Shown: positions 1-8,472 of the stretch, piece by piece
Layout: each line of letters starts with the position of its first letter
Position numbering within the stretch: position 1 is the stretch's first letter
Source of the DNA: SIG588 sp045591985
Lineage (GTDB): Bacteria; Bacillota; Clostridia; Oscillospirales; Acutalibacteraceae
Assembly (NCBI GenBank): GCA_045591985.1
Contig: JAZNTV010000031.1
Coordinates: 1-56,284 of the forward strand
Length of the DNA: 56,284 nucleotides
Reading direction: 5' to 3'
Position numbers and translations under genes: made by a program
The notes under the pieces: model-generated
The model's database searches: none
What the model saw: only the letters and a program-made list of their open reading frames with translations
What the model was told of the DNA's origin: nothing

Positions 1-1
1 G

Positions 2-148
2 GACGGCAACTTGTACTACGTCAGCGGTACTTACGGTGCGCTGAACGTGAACAAGACGTTCACCGTGTCGGCGGCGAAGACCAACGGTCTGTGCGCGGCG
101 GGTAAGTACACGGCGGATGCGAACGGTGTGTTGACTCCGGCTTCGTAA
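2..148 (+). CDS. C-terminal fragment of an unknown, probably extracellular protein
   Basis: An open frame enters from the left edge and stops at a TAA at 146-148, giving 48 residues. The fragment is rich in Gly, Ala, Thr, Asn and Tyr (for example YYVSGTYGALNVNKTFTVSA), like the end of a secreted or surface beta-rich protein. No family can be recognised from so short a piece. It is followed by a short G+C-rich inverted repeat at 161-180 and a strong terminator at 201-234, so it is the last gene of its unit. The start lies outside the window. Confidence 0.6.
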   Translation, partial: DGNLYYVSGTYGALNVNKTFTVSAAKTNGLCAAGKYTADANGVLTPAS

Positions 149-200
149 TTGCCTAACGTAGGGGCGGCAACCTGCCGCCCGTGAGCAAAAACTGAAACAA

Positions 201-234
201 CAAGGGTAAGCGAATGATCGCTTACCCTTGTTTT
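201..234 (+). terminator. Intrinsic terminator after the left-edge gene
   Basis: A perfect 12-bp stem (CAAGGGTAAGCG with its complement at 219-230) closes a 6-nt loop and is followed by TTTT on the plus strand. Confidence 0.85.
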
Positions 235-290
235 GCTTGTATAGAGGTGAACACATGTAGACGACCGTGCCCTTCTCCGTTGCGGTATCA

Positions 291-332
291 TAAAAAAGTC
301 CTCTCGAAGACAGATCTTTGAGAGGACTTTTT
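291..332 (-). terminator. Intrinsic terminator for the minus-strand zinc-ribbon gene
   Basis: A 10-bp stem (296-305 with 320-329) lies ten bases past the stop of the minus-strand gene. Read on the minus strand it is followed by a run of six T. The plus strand also has a short T run, so it may work in both directions. Confidence 0.8.
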
Positions 333-341
333 GGCAGGCAT

Positions 342-2024
342 TTACGAGAGCGTTTCCACGTTGTAGCTGAAGGTGTCGATGCAGTTGTTGTAGAGTTGGG
401 TGTAATCGGTGTAACCGGAAGATTTGGAAATGCTGTAGGCTGCCTGCATATCCATCGTTCCGTCCGCGCTGACGATCACATCGCGAATCTGATAATAGAA
501 ATAGTATGTTGTGGGGGACATGGAGTCGTCGTCCAGCGTGACCGAGAAGACCAACCACAGCGTGTTGTAGGTGCTGCTGGCGGTATTCTTCGGCGTGGTG
601 AAGATGGCGTTGTGCAGGGCCATGTCTTCGCCGATGGATTGCTCACTGAAGGAACTCCAACTGTTGTGGACCGTGTCGCTCCAATCTTCATACATTCTGT
701 TGGTGAGATCTTCGGTGAATTCGGCGGTCATTGCCGTGAACGAATCGGCCGAAATATCGGCAATGACGGCGGCGTATTTGCCGAGCGTCGGCACAGTGTA
801 GTCTTTGCTCATATTTTCGAACACCACACCGTGTTCGATGAGATAATCGGTGTCATAAGAACAGGTGAGCGTGATGGCGTCGCCGGCCTTCAGATCATAA
901 GACGAGCCGTCAAAAGAGAGGTAAATCGAACCGCTGTCAGAATTGTCGGAACGTGCCCAGAATACGTAATCCGGATTATCGGCTTTGGTGGTGATTACGA
1001 GGTCGCCAACCGTCGTTTCGGAGTCGGTGGCCGACAATACCGCACGACCTTCACCTTCCACGCCCGTGAAGATCACGGTGTGGTTGGCCAACAGGTCATA
1101 GGTGGAAGGTGCCTTCAGATCCGAGACGGTGTATTCTTTGCTCAGCCCCGTCAGAATGACACCGTGTTCACTGACAAGGTTGGCGTCGGTGCGCGCCGTA
1201 AGCGTTATCTTATCGCCGTTCGAAAGGTCATATACATCGTTGTCGAACCCTTCGATGCCGAAACCTACGTAGATGGTGTCGCTGTAATCCGAATTGTCGA
1301 TATAGAACTCCACACGGTTGTAATCTTCGGAAACCTTGAAACGGATGTTGCCTACGGTTTCGTCGGTTTCTTTCGGCACAATAGCGGCATAGCCGTTCCC
1401 TTCATACCCCTCGAAGGTGACCTCAAAATGGGAGAGGACGTCGAAAACCTTTGCCTCGGCAAGGCCTTCCACCGTATATTTCACCGTGGTATCTTTCACT
1501 TTGATGCCCAGTTTTTCGGCCGCTTTCTTATCGAAGGAGAGGTTGAAGTTGACCACATCGCCGTTCGAGAGCGCATTTTTTGCCTTGCCTTCGGGATAAA
1601 CGATCTCGACCGTTAAACCATCACGAAGCGATACGGCTTGATCCGCAAGTGCTTCCGCGTTCTTAAGCGCGTTGAATTTTTCCTCGCTTTTATAGTCTTC
1701 GATGTTTTCACCGGTCACCTTTTCGAAAAGGGCGACATAGTCGATCTCGTAATTCACCGAGGCATAGTGGTTGTATCCTTCGGTGGTGATGGTGATGTAC
1801 TTATCCAGGCGGACAGTTTTGCCCAGAATTACGGCAACGACCGCCGCAAGGATACCCAGCACAATGACACCGATACCGACAAGGCCGATGATCTTGTGTT
1901 TTTTGGTGAGTACAAACGGTTGCTTTACCGGTTGCACGGGGGTGACGGCGGCCGTTTTGGTGCCGCAATTGTCGCAAAATGCGGCGTCATCGGGAAGTTG
2001 CTTCCCACAGTTTTCACAGAACAT
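342..2024 (-). CDS. Zinc-ribbon, single-pass membrane protein with repeated extracellular domains
   Basis: The protein has 560 residues. The start at 2024 is chosen because AAGGAGA precedes it and a sigma-A promoter lies just upstream; the longer open frame reads through that promoter. Residues 1-25 form a zinc ribbon with two CxxC pairs (CENC and CDNC). A basic stretch and one membrane helix follow (about residues 45-65, VGIGVIVLGILAAVVAVILG). The rest is probably outside the cell and contains at least two related units carrying EHGVIL/EHGVVF followed by a KEYTV/KDYTV motif, separated by acidic Asp/Asn-rich segments. Enzyme motifs are not apparent. The architecture matches the zinc-ribbon protein at 48497-50395. 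Its role is unknown; a cytosolic metal-binding ribbon joined to external domains suggests sensing or anchoring, which is inference only. Confidence 0.85.
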   Translation of the reverse strand: MFCENCGKQLPDDAAFCDNCGTKTAAVTPVQPVKQPFVLTKKHKIIGLVGIGVIVLGILAAVVAVILGKTVRLDKYITITTEGYNHYASVNYEIDYVALFEKVTGENIEDYKSEEKFNALKNAEALADQAVSLRDGLTVEIVYPEGKAKNALSNGDVVNFNLSFDKKAAEKLGIKVKDTTVKYTVEGLAEAKVFDVLSHFEVTFEGYEGNGYAAIVPKETDETVGNIRFKVSEDYNRVEFYIDNSDYSDTIYVGFGIEGFDNDVYDLSNGDKITLTARTDANLVSEHGVILTGLSKEYTVSDLKAPSTYDLLANHTVIFTGVEGEGRAVLSATDSETTVGDLVITTKADNPDYVFWARSDNSDSGSIYLSFDGSSYDLKAGDAITLTCSYDTDYLIEHGVVFENMSKDYTVPTLGKYAAVIADISADSFTAMTAEFTEDLTNRMYEDWSDTVHNSWSSFSEQSIGEDMALHNAIFTTPKNTASSTYNTLWLVFSVTLDDDSMSPTTYYFYYQIRDVIVSADGTMDMQAAYSISKSSGYTDYTQLYNNCIDTFSYNVETLS

Positions 2025-2072
2025 ATGGCGTCTCCTTCTTCTAAACAATATTATGTACGTTACGCTATGGGG

Positions 2073-2101
2073 AGTATAGCATACTTTTTTGGGGGTGTCA
2101 A
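2073..2101 (-). promoter_or_regulatory. Sigma-A promoter of the zinc-ribbon membrane protein
   Basis: On the minus strand a perfect TTGACA (2096-2101) is separated by 17 bp from TATACT (2073-2078), with the start codon 49 bases further on. Confidence 0.85.
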
Positions 2102-2123
2102 CGACAAACATGTGATAGAAACA

Positions 2124-2148
2124 GCGAAGGCCGAAAATCGACCTTCGC
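2124..2148 (-). terminator. Terminator of the glycosidase-GNAT operon
   Basis: An 11-bp stem with one mismatch (GCGAAGG core) and a 3-nt loop lies directly behind the GNAT stop codon. A weak TGTTTC tail follows on the minus strand. Confidence 0.6.
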
Positions 2149-2154
2149 CGTTTG

Positions 2155-2646
2155 TCAGATCTGTTGCTTTGTTTTTTGATATGCAATACGCGGATCGCCG
2201 TTGGCAAGATAAATGATGCCGCAGGGAGAAAAGCCGTATTTTTGAAGAGAACGTTGCATCGGCTTGTTGTCCGCATGGGTGTCGATGCGCAAATTGTCAC
2301 ATCGGGTAAAGGCGTAATCATAGCAGGCGGCAGCCACGCCGCGACGATGGGCGGCGACGGCGATACGGTGGATCACGCCGTAGGGGCGGTCGTTCAACCA
2401 TGCACCTTCGATATGCGCATAGGTGGGGTCGGGTCCGTCGAAGTAGCAAAATACACCGAGGATCTCACCGCCGTCTTCACACACAAAACTGTGTCCGTCG
2501 TGGATATCCTGTTCTACTAAGGCAATGGGAGGATAGCCGCCTGCCCATTGCGTAGGGTTGCCGTTTTCACGCATAAATTGTCGCGCGGATTCGTAAATCG
2601 TAAGGATCGTTTCACGATCCTTCGGTGTTGCGGGACGAATGTTCAT
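2155..2646 (-). CDS. GNAT family N-acetyltransferase
   Basis: This 163-residue protein has the GNAT fold pattern. An N-terminal RPATPKDRETILTIYESAR helix follows the first strand, the central strand reads EILGVFCYF, and the acetyl-CoA segment VIHRIAVAAHRRGVAAACYDYA holds a degenerate Q/RxxGxA motif. The C-terminal half (THADNKPMQRSLQKYGF) is typical of acetyltransferases acting on small molecules or protein N-termini. The substrate cannot be told from the sequence. It starts 6 bases after the stop of the glycosidase gene on the same strand, so the two are probably co-transcribed. A functional link between them is not evident. Confidence 0.85.
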   Translation of the reverse strand: MNIRPATPKDRETILTIYESARQFMRENGNPTQWAGGYPPIALVEQDIHDGHSFVCEDGGEILGVFCYFDGPDPTYAHIEGAWLNDRPYGVIHRIAVAAHRRGVAAACYDYAFTRCDNLRIDTHADNKPMQRSLQKYGFSPCGIIYLANGDPRIAYQKTKQQI

Positions 2647-2652
2647 AGCCGG

Positions 2653-5600
2653 TCACTCCACGGGAAGATATTCGATCTTTTTTACGGTATATTGCAGGAT
2701 CAGTCGGGCGTCGGTGGAATCCACATCGCCGTTTCGATCTACATCGGCGGCCGTAAGATCGAGTGTGGCGGGGGCAGTTTTACCTACGGCGTATTGCAAA
2801 GTAAGACGGGCATCGGTGGAGTTGACCGTGCCGTTACCGTTGGTATCACCCCACAGGATAAGTGCAGGGATCTCTTCGCCGCCCTCGACGTATTTTTCAC
2901 ACACGGTACACCACGTACCGGCGGTATAGCCTACTTTGCCCACGGCGGGTTCGATGCGATCGCGGTGTTCAGTGGCGTGTGCGGGGTCATGAGTGTACCA
3001 CTCGGTCACGGAGACATCGCATCCGACGTTTTGGCAACGGTAGGTGATGGTATCCCCCGTCACATTACCGTTATTCCACACATGGGCATCTTCGCTGTGT
3101 TGCAGCGTGATGTTGTCGATATAGGCATCTGCCAATCCGCTGTTGCCACGATAACCGACAATCACGCCGACAATGGTTTTTTGGTCGGCCGTGGGGCCGA
3201 GTGTGAGTGTGATATCGGTCCATTTGCCCACGGTGCCGCGGATCTCTAGCGTATCGGCATTGATATCGCTGAGATATGTGCCGTCCGCAAAGAGAAGATC
3301 CACATAGACGTTCTTCCCGCCTTCGCTTGCCGCATACAGTGAATAGGACAACGTGAGCGGGGAAGAGGCGGAAATAAGGGCGTCGGCAATTTTGTAGATA
3401 GCTACCGCGTTGGTCGATGCCGTGCCGCTGAAACGGAAGGCATAACTGCCGCTTTTGGCGATGCCGGAGGTGATGGCGACTTCGTATGTACTGAAAGCGG
3501 TACGATTCAGCCATGTGGGGTTGTTCAGGCACACGTCCAACTGACCGAGTGCGGTCTTGAAAGTGGCACCGTTGTCGTCGGTATAGGTGGTTTCGCGGGA
3601 TTCGAAACTGTTACGCCAGTAGACCGGGCCTTCGGAATGGGGAATGTCGATGGTTTCGCGCACGGGCGTTTTGCCCTGCATCATATCGATGACCGCCCCT
3701 GCCGCCCGCAGATAGAAGTCGTTCGACAGCCACCAGCCGTCCGTCGCATAGGTGAGGAAGTATTGGTCGGTGGGAATCTCGAAATAGTCGGCGGCGGCTT
3801 TCATAATGGCGGTGCCTTCGTCGTACTCATCCCACATAGCGAAGTATACGCTTTCAATGTTGTAGTCGCGTTTCAGTATGTACGCCTGTTTCCACAAAAA
3901 GTCGCCGGCATAGCGGGGATAGTGATTGACGTAGCCGTTGTTGCGCATATTCGTCCAGCCGAAACCCGAATACAGCACGGGTTGATAGTCGATGCCGTAC
4001 TGTTCGCAGAAAGCGAGGTCGATCTCCACGTGGTGTTTCAGCCATGATTCCACGTTGTTCATATTATAGCGGCCGGGTGTCCATAGCGAGAGCATATCGA
4101 GTTTGGTGAAAGGCTCCATATATTCGCCCGTCGCCTTGTCGTAGTTGTTGTCGGGCGAGCCGCCGATGACGTAGTATCCGCGGGAGTGAAACCAGTCGAT
4201 CAGGATGGTGGCGGTAGTGCCGCAGAAGTATTCCGAGGCGGGGTCGCCGTGCAAGCCCCACAGGCACACGACGGGCTTGCCGTCGGCGTGGCCGTAATTG
4301 GGGGAGGAGGCAACGCCTTTTTCTTCGACGTTATAGATGAAGTCCAACTGCACGTTGCGGATAAAGGTTTCGGGATCGTTACGGGAGGCGTAGGAGAAGT
4401 CGTACATTACGTAGAACAGACGGTCGTGTGCTTCGGCTTCTTCCTGAATGATCTGCAAGGTGTTTCTTCCGTTACTGCGCATAGGATAGGTGGCGGAATA
4501 AAAACGTTGTACGGCGAGACCGTCGATGTCGTATTCTTCCGCCCATTGCATATGGGTCTTTATGATCTCGCGGTCGGCGGAGTTGAACAGCAGTGCGGCG
4601 TTGCCGTTGCCGAGGTCACCCAGCCCCGATTGGTAGAGGGTCGCCCCGTTTTCCACATAGTCGTCGGTGTAGGGATAGATCTCGGGGTGGACGTTACCGG
4701 CGGTGGGCAACTTGGCATCCTGACTCCAGTGATGCCAACTGGAGTCGACATCGTTGCCGGCGTGAAACCACACCTGATAGCCCGCGATGCCTTTGCCGAT
4801 GATATTGTTTTGTTCCGTCTGCGGGGCGAAGGCGGGCGGTGCTTGATCGGTGTTGTCATTACACCCTTCGGTGATACTCAAAGAGTGGAGCACACCGCCT
4901 CTTAAACGGAAAGCGGCACCGAAATTTTGCCCTGCGTTTCCGAAAGCGGCATTGGTCAGCGGGATCTCCACGGTAACGAAGTCGCCCGAATTGAACCGTT
5001 GCACGTGCAGTAACTCGTAGTTGTTAGCGGTACTGCAATATTGAAGCAGTATGGCAGAATTGCCGACATCCAGATAGGTGAGCGACAGGGTGAGTTCAGC
5101 GGCGCTGTTCAGTGCCGTGTCGGTCACGCGGAAATACATATACTCTTCCACGTCCGCTACCGCGCGCCCTTGTACGGTGGTGAGGGTGTAGGCCGAATCG
5201 GACGATTGCGGTGCCGAAGGGATCACGTCGATGGAACCGTTTGTGGTGATGGGGTCGGTAAATGTGGCACTGACATCGTGTGAGATCCCCTCGCGTACGG
5301 TGATCGAAGCGATGGTGCCGCTGCAAAAACGAAACGCAGAACGGAAATTTTGCCCCGCATCGCCGAAAGAGGCGTCATACAAAGGGATCGAAACGGTGCG
5401 GAATTGGCTAGAATTTGTGCCGTAGATACGCGTGGTGGTGTATGCCGCATCGGTGCCGCAGTATTGGAGGGTTATCGTACTTGTCGTGTCGTAAAAGGTG
5501 ACGGTTACCGTCAATTCGGCGGCGGCACACAGGACGGGGTCGGTGACTTGAAAATACGCGTACTTGTCTACCGTCATGACCGAGGTGCCGGCAACTGTGG

Positions 5601-5805
5601 TGAGGGTATATGCCGAGTCACCTTTGCCGGCAGCGGTCATGGTAATGCCGCCGTTTAGGGTGACGGGGTCGGTAAATGCGGCGGATACGGTGTTGTCGGC
5701 AGCCTCTGCGGTGTAGGGGGAGAGGGGAGTACACAAGAGCGACAGGCACAAAAAGCCGGCAAGCAGCCCGCGCCACAGGCGCGCTGAGGTAAAACGAATG
5801 CGCAT
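2653..5805 (-). CDS. Secreted GH71/99-like glycosidase with C-terminal dockerin
   Basis: The start at 5805 (1050 residues) is preceded by GGAGG at 7-nt spacing; an upstream ATG adds six residues but lacks this spacing. A signal peptide (LLAGFLCLSLLCTPL) comes first. Two tandem copies of a beta-rich module follow (about residues 40-175 and 180-325; both hold AFTDP/TFTDP, YTLTTV and GDAGQNF/GNAGQNF). The catalytic region (about 340-690) resembles GH71/99-like barrels: GYQVWFHAGND, WHHWSQD, EEYDIDGLAVQRF and FAMWDEYDEGTAI. A CBM-like beta-sandwich, a Cys-paired module and a dockerin with two GDTNGNG/DVDRNGD calcium loops (982-1050) complete it. The dockerin implies docking to a cohesin on a scaffold or the cell surface. 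The substrate is unknown; alpha-mannan or another plant or host glycan is possible. Confidence 0.85.
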   Translation of the reverse strand: MRIRFTSARLWRGLLAGFLCLSLLCTPLSPYTAEAADNTVSAAFTDPVTLNGGITMTAAGKGDSAYTLTTVAGTSVMTVDKYAYFQVTDPVLCAAAELTVTVTFYDTTSTITLQYCGTDAAYTTTRIYGTNSSQFRTVSIPLYDASFGDAGQNFRSAFRFCSGTIASITVREGISHDVSATFTDPITTNGSIDVIPSAPQSSDSAYTLTTVQGRAVADVEEYMYFRVTDTALNSAAELTLSLTYLDVGNSAILLQYCSTANNYELLHVQRFNSGDFVTVEIPLTNAAFGNAGQNFGAAFRLRGGVLHSLSITEGCNDNTDQAPPAFAPQTEQNNIIGKGIAGYQVWFHAGNDVDSSWHHWSQDAKLPTAGNVHPEIYPYTDDYVENGATLYQSGLGDLGNGNAALLFNSADREIIKTHMQWAEEYDIDGLAVQRFYSATYPMRSNGRNTLQIIQEEAEAHDRLFYVMYDFSYASRNDPETFIRNVQLDFIYNVEEKGVASSPNYGHADGKPVVCLWGLHGDPASEYFCGTTATILIDWFHSRGYYVIGGSPDNNYDKATGEYMEPFTKLDMLSLWTPGRYNMNNVESWLKHHVEIDLAFCEQYGIDYQPVLYSGFGWTNMRNNGYVNHYPRYAGDFLWKQAYILKRDYNIESVYFAMWDEYDEGTAIMKAAADYFEIPTDQYFLTYATDGWWLSNDFYLRAAGAVIDMMQGKTPVRETIDIPHSEGPVYWRNSFESRETTYTDDNGATFKTALGQLDVCLNNPTWLNRTAFSTYEVAITSGIAKSGSYAFRFSGTASTNAVAIYKIADALISASSPLTLSYSLYAASEGGKNVYVDLLFADGTYLSDINADTLEIRGTVGKWTDITLTLGPTADQKTIVGVIVGYRGNSGLADAYIDNITLQHSEDAHVWNNGNVTGDTITYRCQNVGCDVSVTEWYTHDPAHATEHRDRIEPAVGKVGYTAGTWCTVCEKYVEGGEEIPALILWGDTNGNGTVNSTDARLTLQYAVGKTAPATLDLTAADVDRNGDVDSTDARLILQYTVKKIEYLPVE

Positions 5806-5844
5806 AAGGATACCTCCGAACACATCTGACTTATATACAAAAGC

Positions 5845-5874
5845 AGTATACCATATTTTTTATGGCGCTGTCAA
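5845..5874 (-). promoter_or_regulatory. Promoter of the glycosidase operon
   Basis: On the minus strand TTGACA (5869-5874) and TATACT (5845-5850) are separated by 18 bp, about 40 bases before the start codon. It lies back to back with the fumC promoter. Confidence 0.8.
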
Positions 5875-5885
5875 CAAAGTTTCTC

Positions 5886-5914
5886 TTGTCAAACGGCAGT
5901 TTTGGGTGTATGAT
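5886..5914 (+). promoter_or_regulatory. Promoter of fumC
   Basis: TTGTCA (5886-5891), a 17-bp spacer and TATGAT (5909-5914) precede the fumC ribosome site. It diverges from the glycosidase promoter 12 bp away, so one regulator could touch both. Confidence 0.65.
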
Positions 5915-5946
5915 TTGAGGGAAACGTAAAAACAGGAGCGATTAAA

Positions 5947-7296
5947 ATGGTAACACGGATGGAACACGATGCGCTGGGTACGGTCGAAGTGGAGGCTTCC
6001 CGCTTGTGGGGGGCACAGACCGAACGCAGTCGGCGGAATTTTGCGATCGGTGAGGAAAAAATGCCGCGCGGATTGATCGCGGCGTTTGCCGAACTGAAAA
6101 AAGCCTGTGCGGCCGTGAATGTCGCCGAGGGGAAATTAAGCAGCGAAAAGGCAGAGGCGATCATAGCCGCGGCCGATCGCATTTTGGCGGGCGAACTGGA
6201 CGGTGAATTCCCGCTGGCGGTATGGCAGACGGGGAGCGGTACCCAGACGAATATGAATGTAAACGAGGTGATCGCTCGTGCGGCGGCGGTGCCGCTCCAC
6301 GAAAACGACGACGTGAATATGTCGCAAAGTTCCAACGATACCTTTCCCACGGCGATGAGTGTGGCGGCAGTGCTTTCGGTGGAGCAAAAGGTCATTCCCG
6401 CCGCCGAAGCGCTGGTCGAGGCGTTTCGGCAACTGGAAGAAGCGCATCGCGGCGTTATCAAGATCGGTCGCACCCATCTGCAGGATGCCACGCCGCTGTA
6501 TTTTTCGGATGAGATCAGCGGTTGGCGTGCCGGTGTGGAAGAAGCGGTGACCATGCTGCGTGCTTCGCTGTTGCGGTTGCGTCGCCTGGCTATCGGCGGC
6601 ACAGCGGTCGGTACGGGGCTGAATGCACCGCAAGGGTTTGATAAGGCGGTGTGTCGCCGTCTGTCTGAACAATGCGGCACGGAATTCTTGCCGGACGAAA
6701 ACAAGTTCCATGCACTGACCATGAAAGATGCGTTTGTATTTACTCACGGTGCCCTGAAAGCGTTGGCGGCGAATCTTATGAAGATCGCCAACGACGTGCG
6801 CTGGTTGGCATCGGGGCCGCGGTGCGGTATCGGCGAGATCTGTATTCCCGCAAACGAACCGGGCAGTTCCATTATGCCGGGCAAGGTGAATCCTACCCAG
6901 TGTGAAGCGGTCACGATGGTGGCGGCTCAGGTGATGGGGAACGATGCCACGATCGGCTTTGCGGCGTCGCAGGGGAATTTCGAGTTGAATGTATTTATGC
7001 CGGTGATCGCCTATAATTTCGAGCAGTCTTGCCGCTTGCTGGGTGACGTCATGTGCTCGTTTTGCGAAAACTGCGTGAAAGGGATCACGGCGGATCAAAA
7101 ACGGATGGAAGACCATCTCTCGCGTTCACTGATGCTGGTGACTTGCCTGTCACCGCGCATCGGTTACGAAAAGGCGGCAGCGATCGCCTTGGACGCCTAT
7201 CGACGCGGGATCACGTTGCGCGAGGCGGCGTTGGTCGACGGTGGCATTACGGCCGAGGAGTTTGACCGCACGGTACGTCCCGAAAACATGGTGTGA
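5947..7296 (+). CDS. fumC: Fumarate hydratase, class II
   Basis: The enzyme (449 residues, a normal length for the class) interconverts fumarate and L-malate in the cytosol as a homotetramer without an iron-sulfur cluster. The family signature GSSIMPGKVNPTQCE lies near residue 310. GSGTQTNMNVNEVIA (about 98-112) and the HLQDATPLYFSDE region (about 177-189) supply substrate-binding residues, as in the aspartase/fumarase superfamily. Aspartase and argininosuccinate lyase are less likely because the QTGSGTQTNMN and TGLNAPQGF segments fit fumarase. AGGAG precedes the ATG. The gene has its own promoter and converges on the DUF4363 gene with a gap of one base, so no separate terminator fits between them. 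Confidence 0.93.
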   Translation: MVTRMEHDALGTVEVEASRLWGAQTERSRRNFAIGEEKMPRGLIAAFAELKKACAAVNVAEGKLSSEKAEAIIAAADRILAGELDGEFPLAVWQTGSGTQTNMNVNEVIARAAAVPLHENDDVNMSQSSNDTFPTAMSVAAVLSVEQKVIPAAEALVEAFRQLEEAHRGVIKIGRTHLQDATPLYFSDEISGWRAGVEEAVTMLRASLLRLRRLAIGGTAVGTGLNAPQGFDKAVCRRLSEQCGTEFLPDENKFHALTMKDAFVFTHGALKALAANLMKIANDVRWLASGPRCGIGEICIPANEPGSSIMPGKVNPTQCEAVTMVAAQVMGNDATIGFAASQGNFELNVFMPVIAYNFEQSCRLLGDVMCSFCENCVKGITADQKRMEDHLSRSLMLVTCLSPRIGYEKAAAIALDAYRRGITLREAALVDGGITAEEFDRTVRPENMV

Positions 7297-7297
7297 T

Positions 7298-7675
7298 CTA
7301 AAAAATATTGGCCAAAGTGAGCCGCTCACTTTGACGGAGGTGTTCCACACGGTAACGACACCGTGACAATTCTTCCGCCAAGTGGGCGGTATCTTGTTGT
7401 GTGAGTAACGGGAGAAGCGAGGCACTTTCTTCGATCGCATCCAATTTTTCATGCGGAAAGAAGAGCGGAAGGCGGCGACTGTCCCGCTCGAAATCGCGGC
7501 AAAACGCGTCGACAGCAGTGGCGGCGGAATCGCGATCGCCGTGTTGCAGCGCACGTTCTGCCTGCTCCAATGCGTAAAGCAGGCGGGCGGTGCTGTGTTC
7601 CAACAGAAAGTTGGGGGCTATACAAAGCAAGAGGGTAAGGGCCAACAGTACCACGGCGATCAACAAGCGCTTCAT
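7298..7675 (-). CDS. DUF4363 family membrane-anchored protein
   Basis: This 125-residue protein starts with one membrane helix (LLIAVVLLALTLLLCIAPNF). A helical, Glu- and Arg-rich part follows (for example ALEQAERALQHGDRDSAATA), ending near FPHEKLDAIEESASLLPLL. This pattern fits the DUF4363 family of clostridial proteins of unknown function. The start at 7675 has GGGAGG upstream and overlaps the stop of the DUF421 gene as ATGA, so translation is probably coupled. DUF4363 genes are commonly found next to DUF421 genes, which suggests that the two products work together at the membrane. An inverted repeat at 7312-7332 lies inside its 3' end. Confidence 0.8.
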   Translation of the reverse strand: MKRLLIAVVLLALTLLLCIAPNFLLEHSTARLLYALEQAERALQHGDRDSAATAVDAFCRDFERDSRRLPLFFPHEKLDAIEESASLLPLLTQQDTAHLAEELSRCRYRVEHLRQSERLTLANIF

Positions 7676-8349
7676 ACGGTTTCCTCCCTGCGTAAAAGAT
7701 AAATGTGACCCCCGCGATCGGCGGTCAGCAAAAAGACCTCTTCCAGTGCGCACTGTTCTTCCTGCAGAAGGCGGTGCAACCACGGCATAGTGTGCCCGCT
7801 GAGCGACAGGCCGACCGGCAAGGGCTTGCCGTCGCTTACGATCAGGAAAGGGGTGTCGTCATCGGGCGGGGTGAGCTGCAGGTCTTTAGGGGTGACGGGG
7901 CGTGCGGTCGGTTGCAGAGACAGGCTGATTTGTCCGCCGGTTTCGGCAACCGCATATTGTACGTCCTGCAGATCGAATACTCCTTGCTGACGTAAGGCGC
8001 TCATAACATCATCCACCGTGAGACGTAACCGCTTCATAGCTTTACGGTCGAGCTTGCCGTCGACAATGATCCATACCGCTTGCCCACCCATCATGCGCTC
8101 TACGAAGGGGAATTTCAGCATGGCACCCGAAAGCAGCAGCTCGAGCGAGACCAGCACGGCGATCGGGATGAGACCGCTGAACAGCGGGGCACCGGTGTCT
8201 TCCATGGCCACTGCCGCCATATCTGCCACCAACAGTGTGACAACCAATTCCGAGGGGGTTAGATCCCCGAGTTGTCGTTTGCCCATCACACGCATGGCCG
8301 CCACCAAAACTGCATAAATGATGACGGTGCGCAGTGCTACGATAGCCAT
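7672..8349 (-). CDS. DUF421 family membrane protein (YetF/YrbG-like)
   Basis: The 225-residue protein has three N-terminal membrane helices (about residues 1-20, 35-60 and 65-85). The family segment MRVMGKRQLGDLTPSELVVTLL lies between the first two. Two cytosolic alpha/beta units follow; the first begins WIIVDGKLDRKAMKRLRLTVDDVMSALRQQGVFDL, the part used to define DUF421. Its members include Bacillus YetF and the spore germination proteins YkjA and YrbG, with no settled biochemical role. GGAGG precedes the ATG at 8349. It is the first gene of a two-gene unit with the DUF4363 gene. Confidence 0.9.
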   Translation of the reverse strand: MAIVALRTVIIYAVLVAAMRVMGKRQLGDLTPSELVVTLLVADMAAVAMEDTGAPLFSGLIPIAVLVSLELLLSGAMLKFPFVERMMGGQAVWIIVDGKLDRKAMKRLRLTVDDVMSALRQQGVFDLQDVQYAVAETGGQISLSLQPTARPVTPKDLQLTPPDDDTPFLIVSDGKPLPVGLSLSGHTMPWLHRLLQEEQCALEEVFLLTADRGGHIYLLRREETV

Positions 8350-8406
8350 ATCGATCCCTCCTTTTTTGTGAGTATGCCCTGTATGGTGGGAAATATGGGG
8401 AAAGAC

Positions 8407-8435
8407 TTGCAAAAATACCGGTTTTGGTGTATGCT
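8407..8435 (+). promoter_or_regulatory. Promoter of addB
   Basis: TTGCAA (8407-8412), a 17-bp spacer and TATGCT (8430-8435) place the transcript start near 8442. This helps choose the addB start codon: the ATG at 8449 would have almost no leader, while the GTG at 8473 has a proper ribosome site. Confidence 0.65.
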
Positions 8436-8472
8436 GAAAGACAGAGTTATGTGTGGAAAGAAGGTGTGTGCG

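Noticed and set aside
318..1616. 432-codon open frame on the plus strand opposite the zinc-ribbon gene
   Set aside because: It is antisense to a gene with a promoter, ribosome site and recognisable domains. Its translation has no family features and is explained by the G+C-rich codon use of the real gene.
7312..7332. Terminator between fumC and the DUF4363 gene
   Set aside because: The 10-bp palindrome lies inside the DUF4363 coding end and has no T run directly after it on either strand, so I do not call it a terminator.
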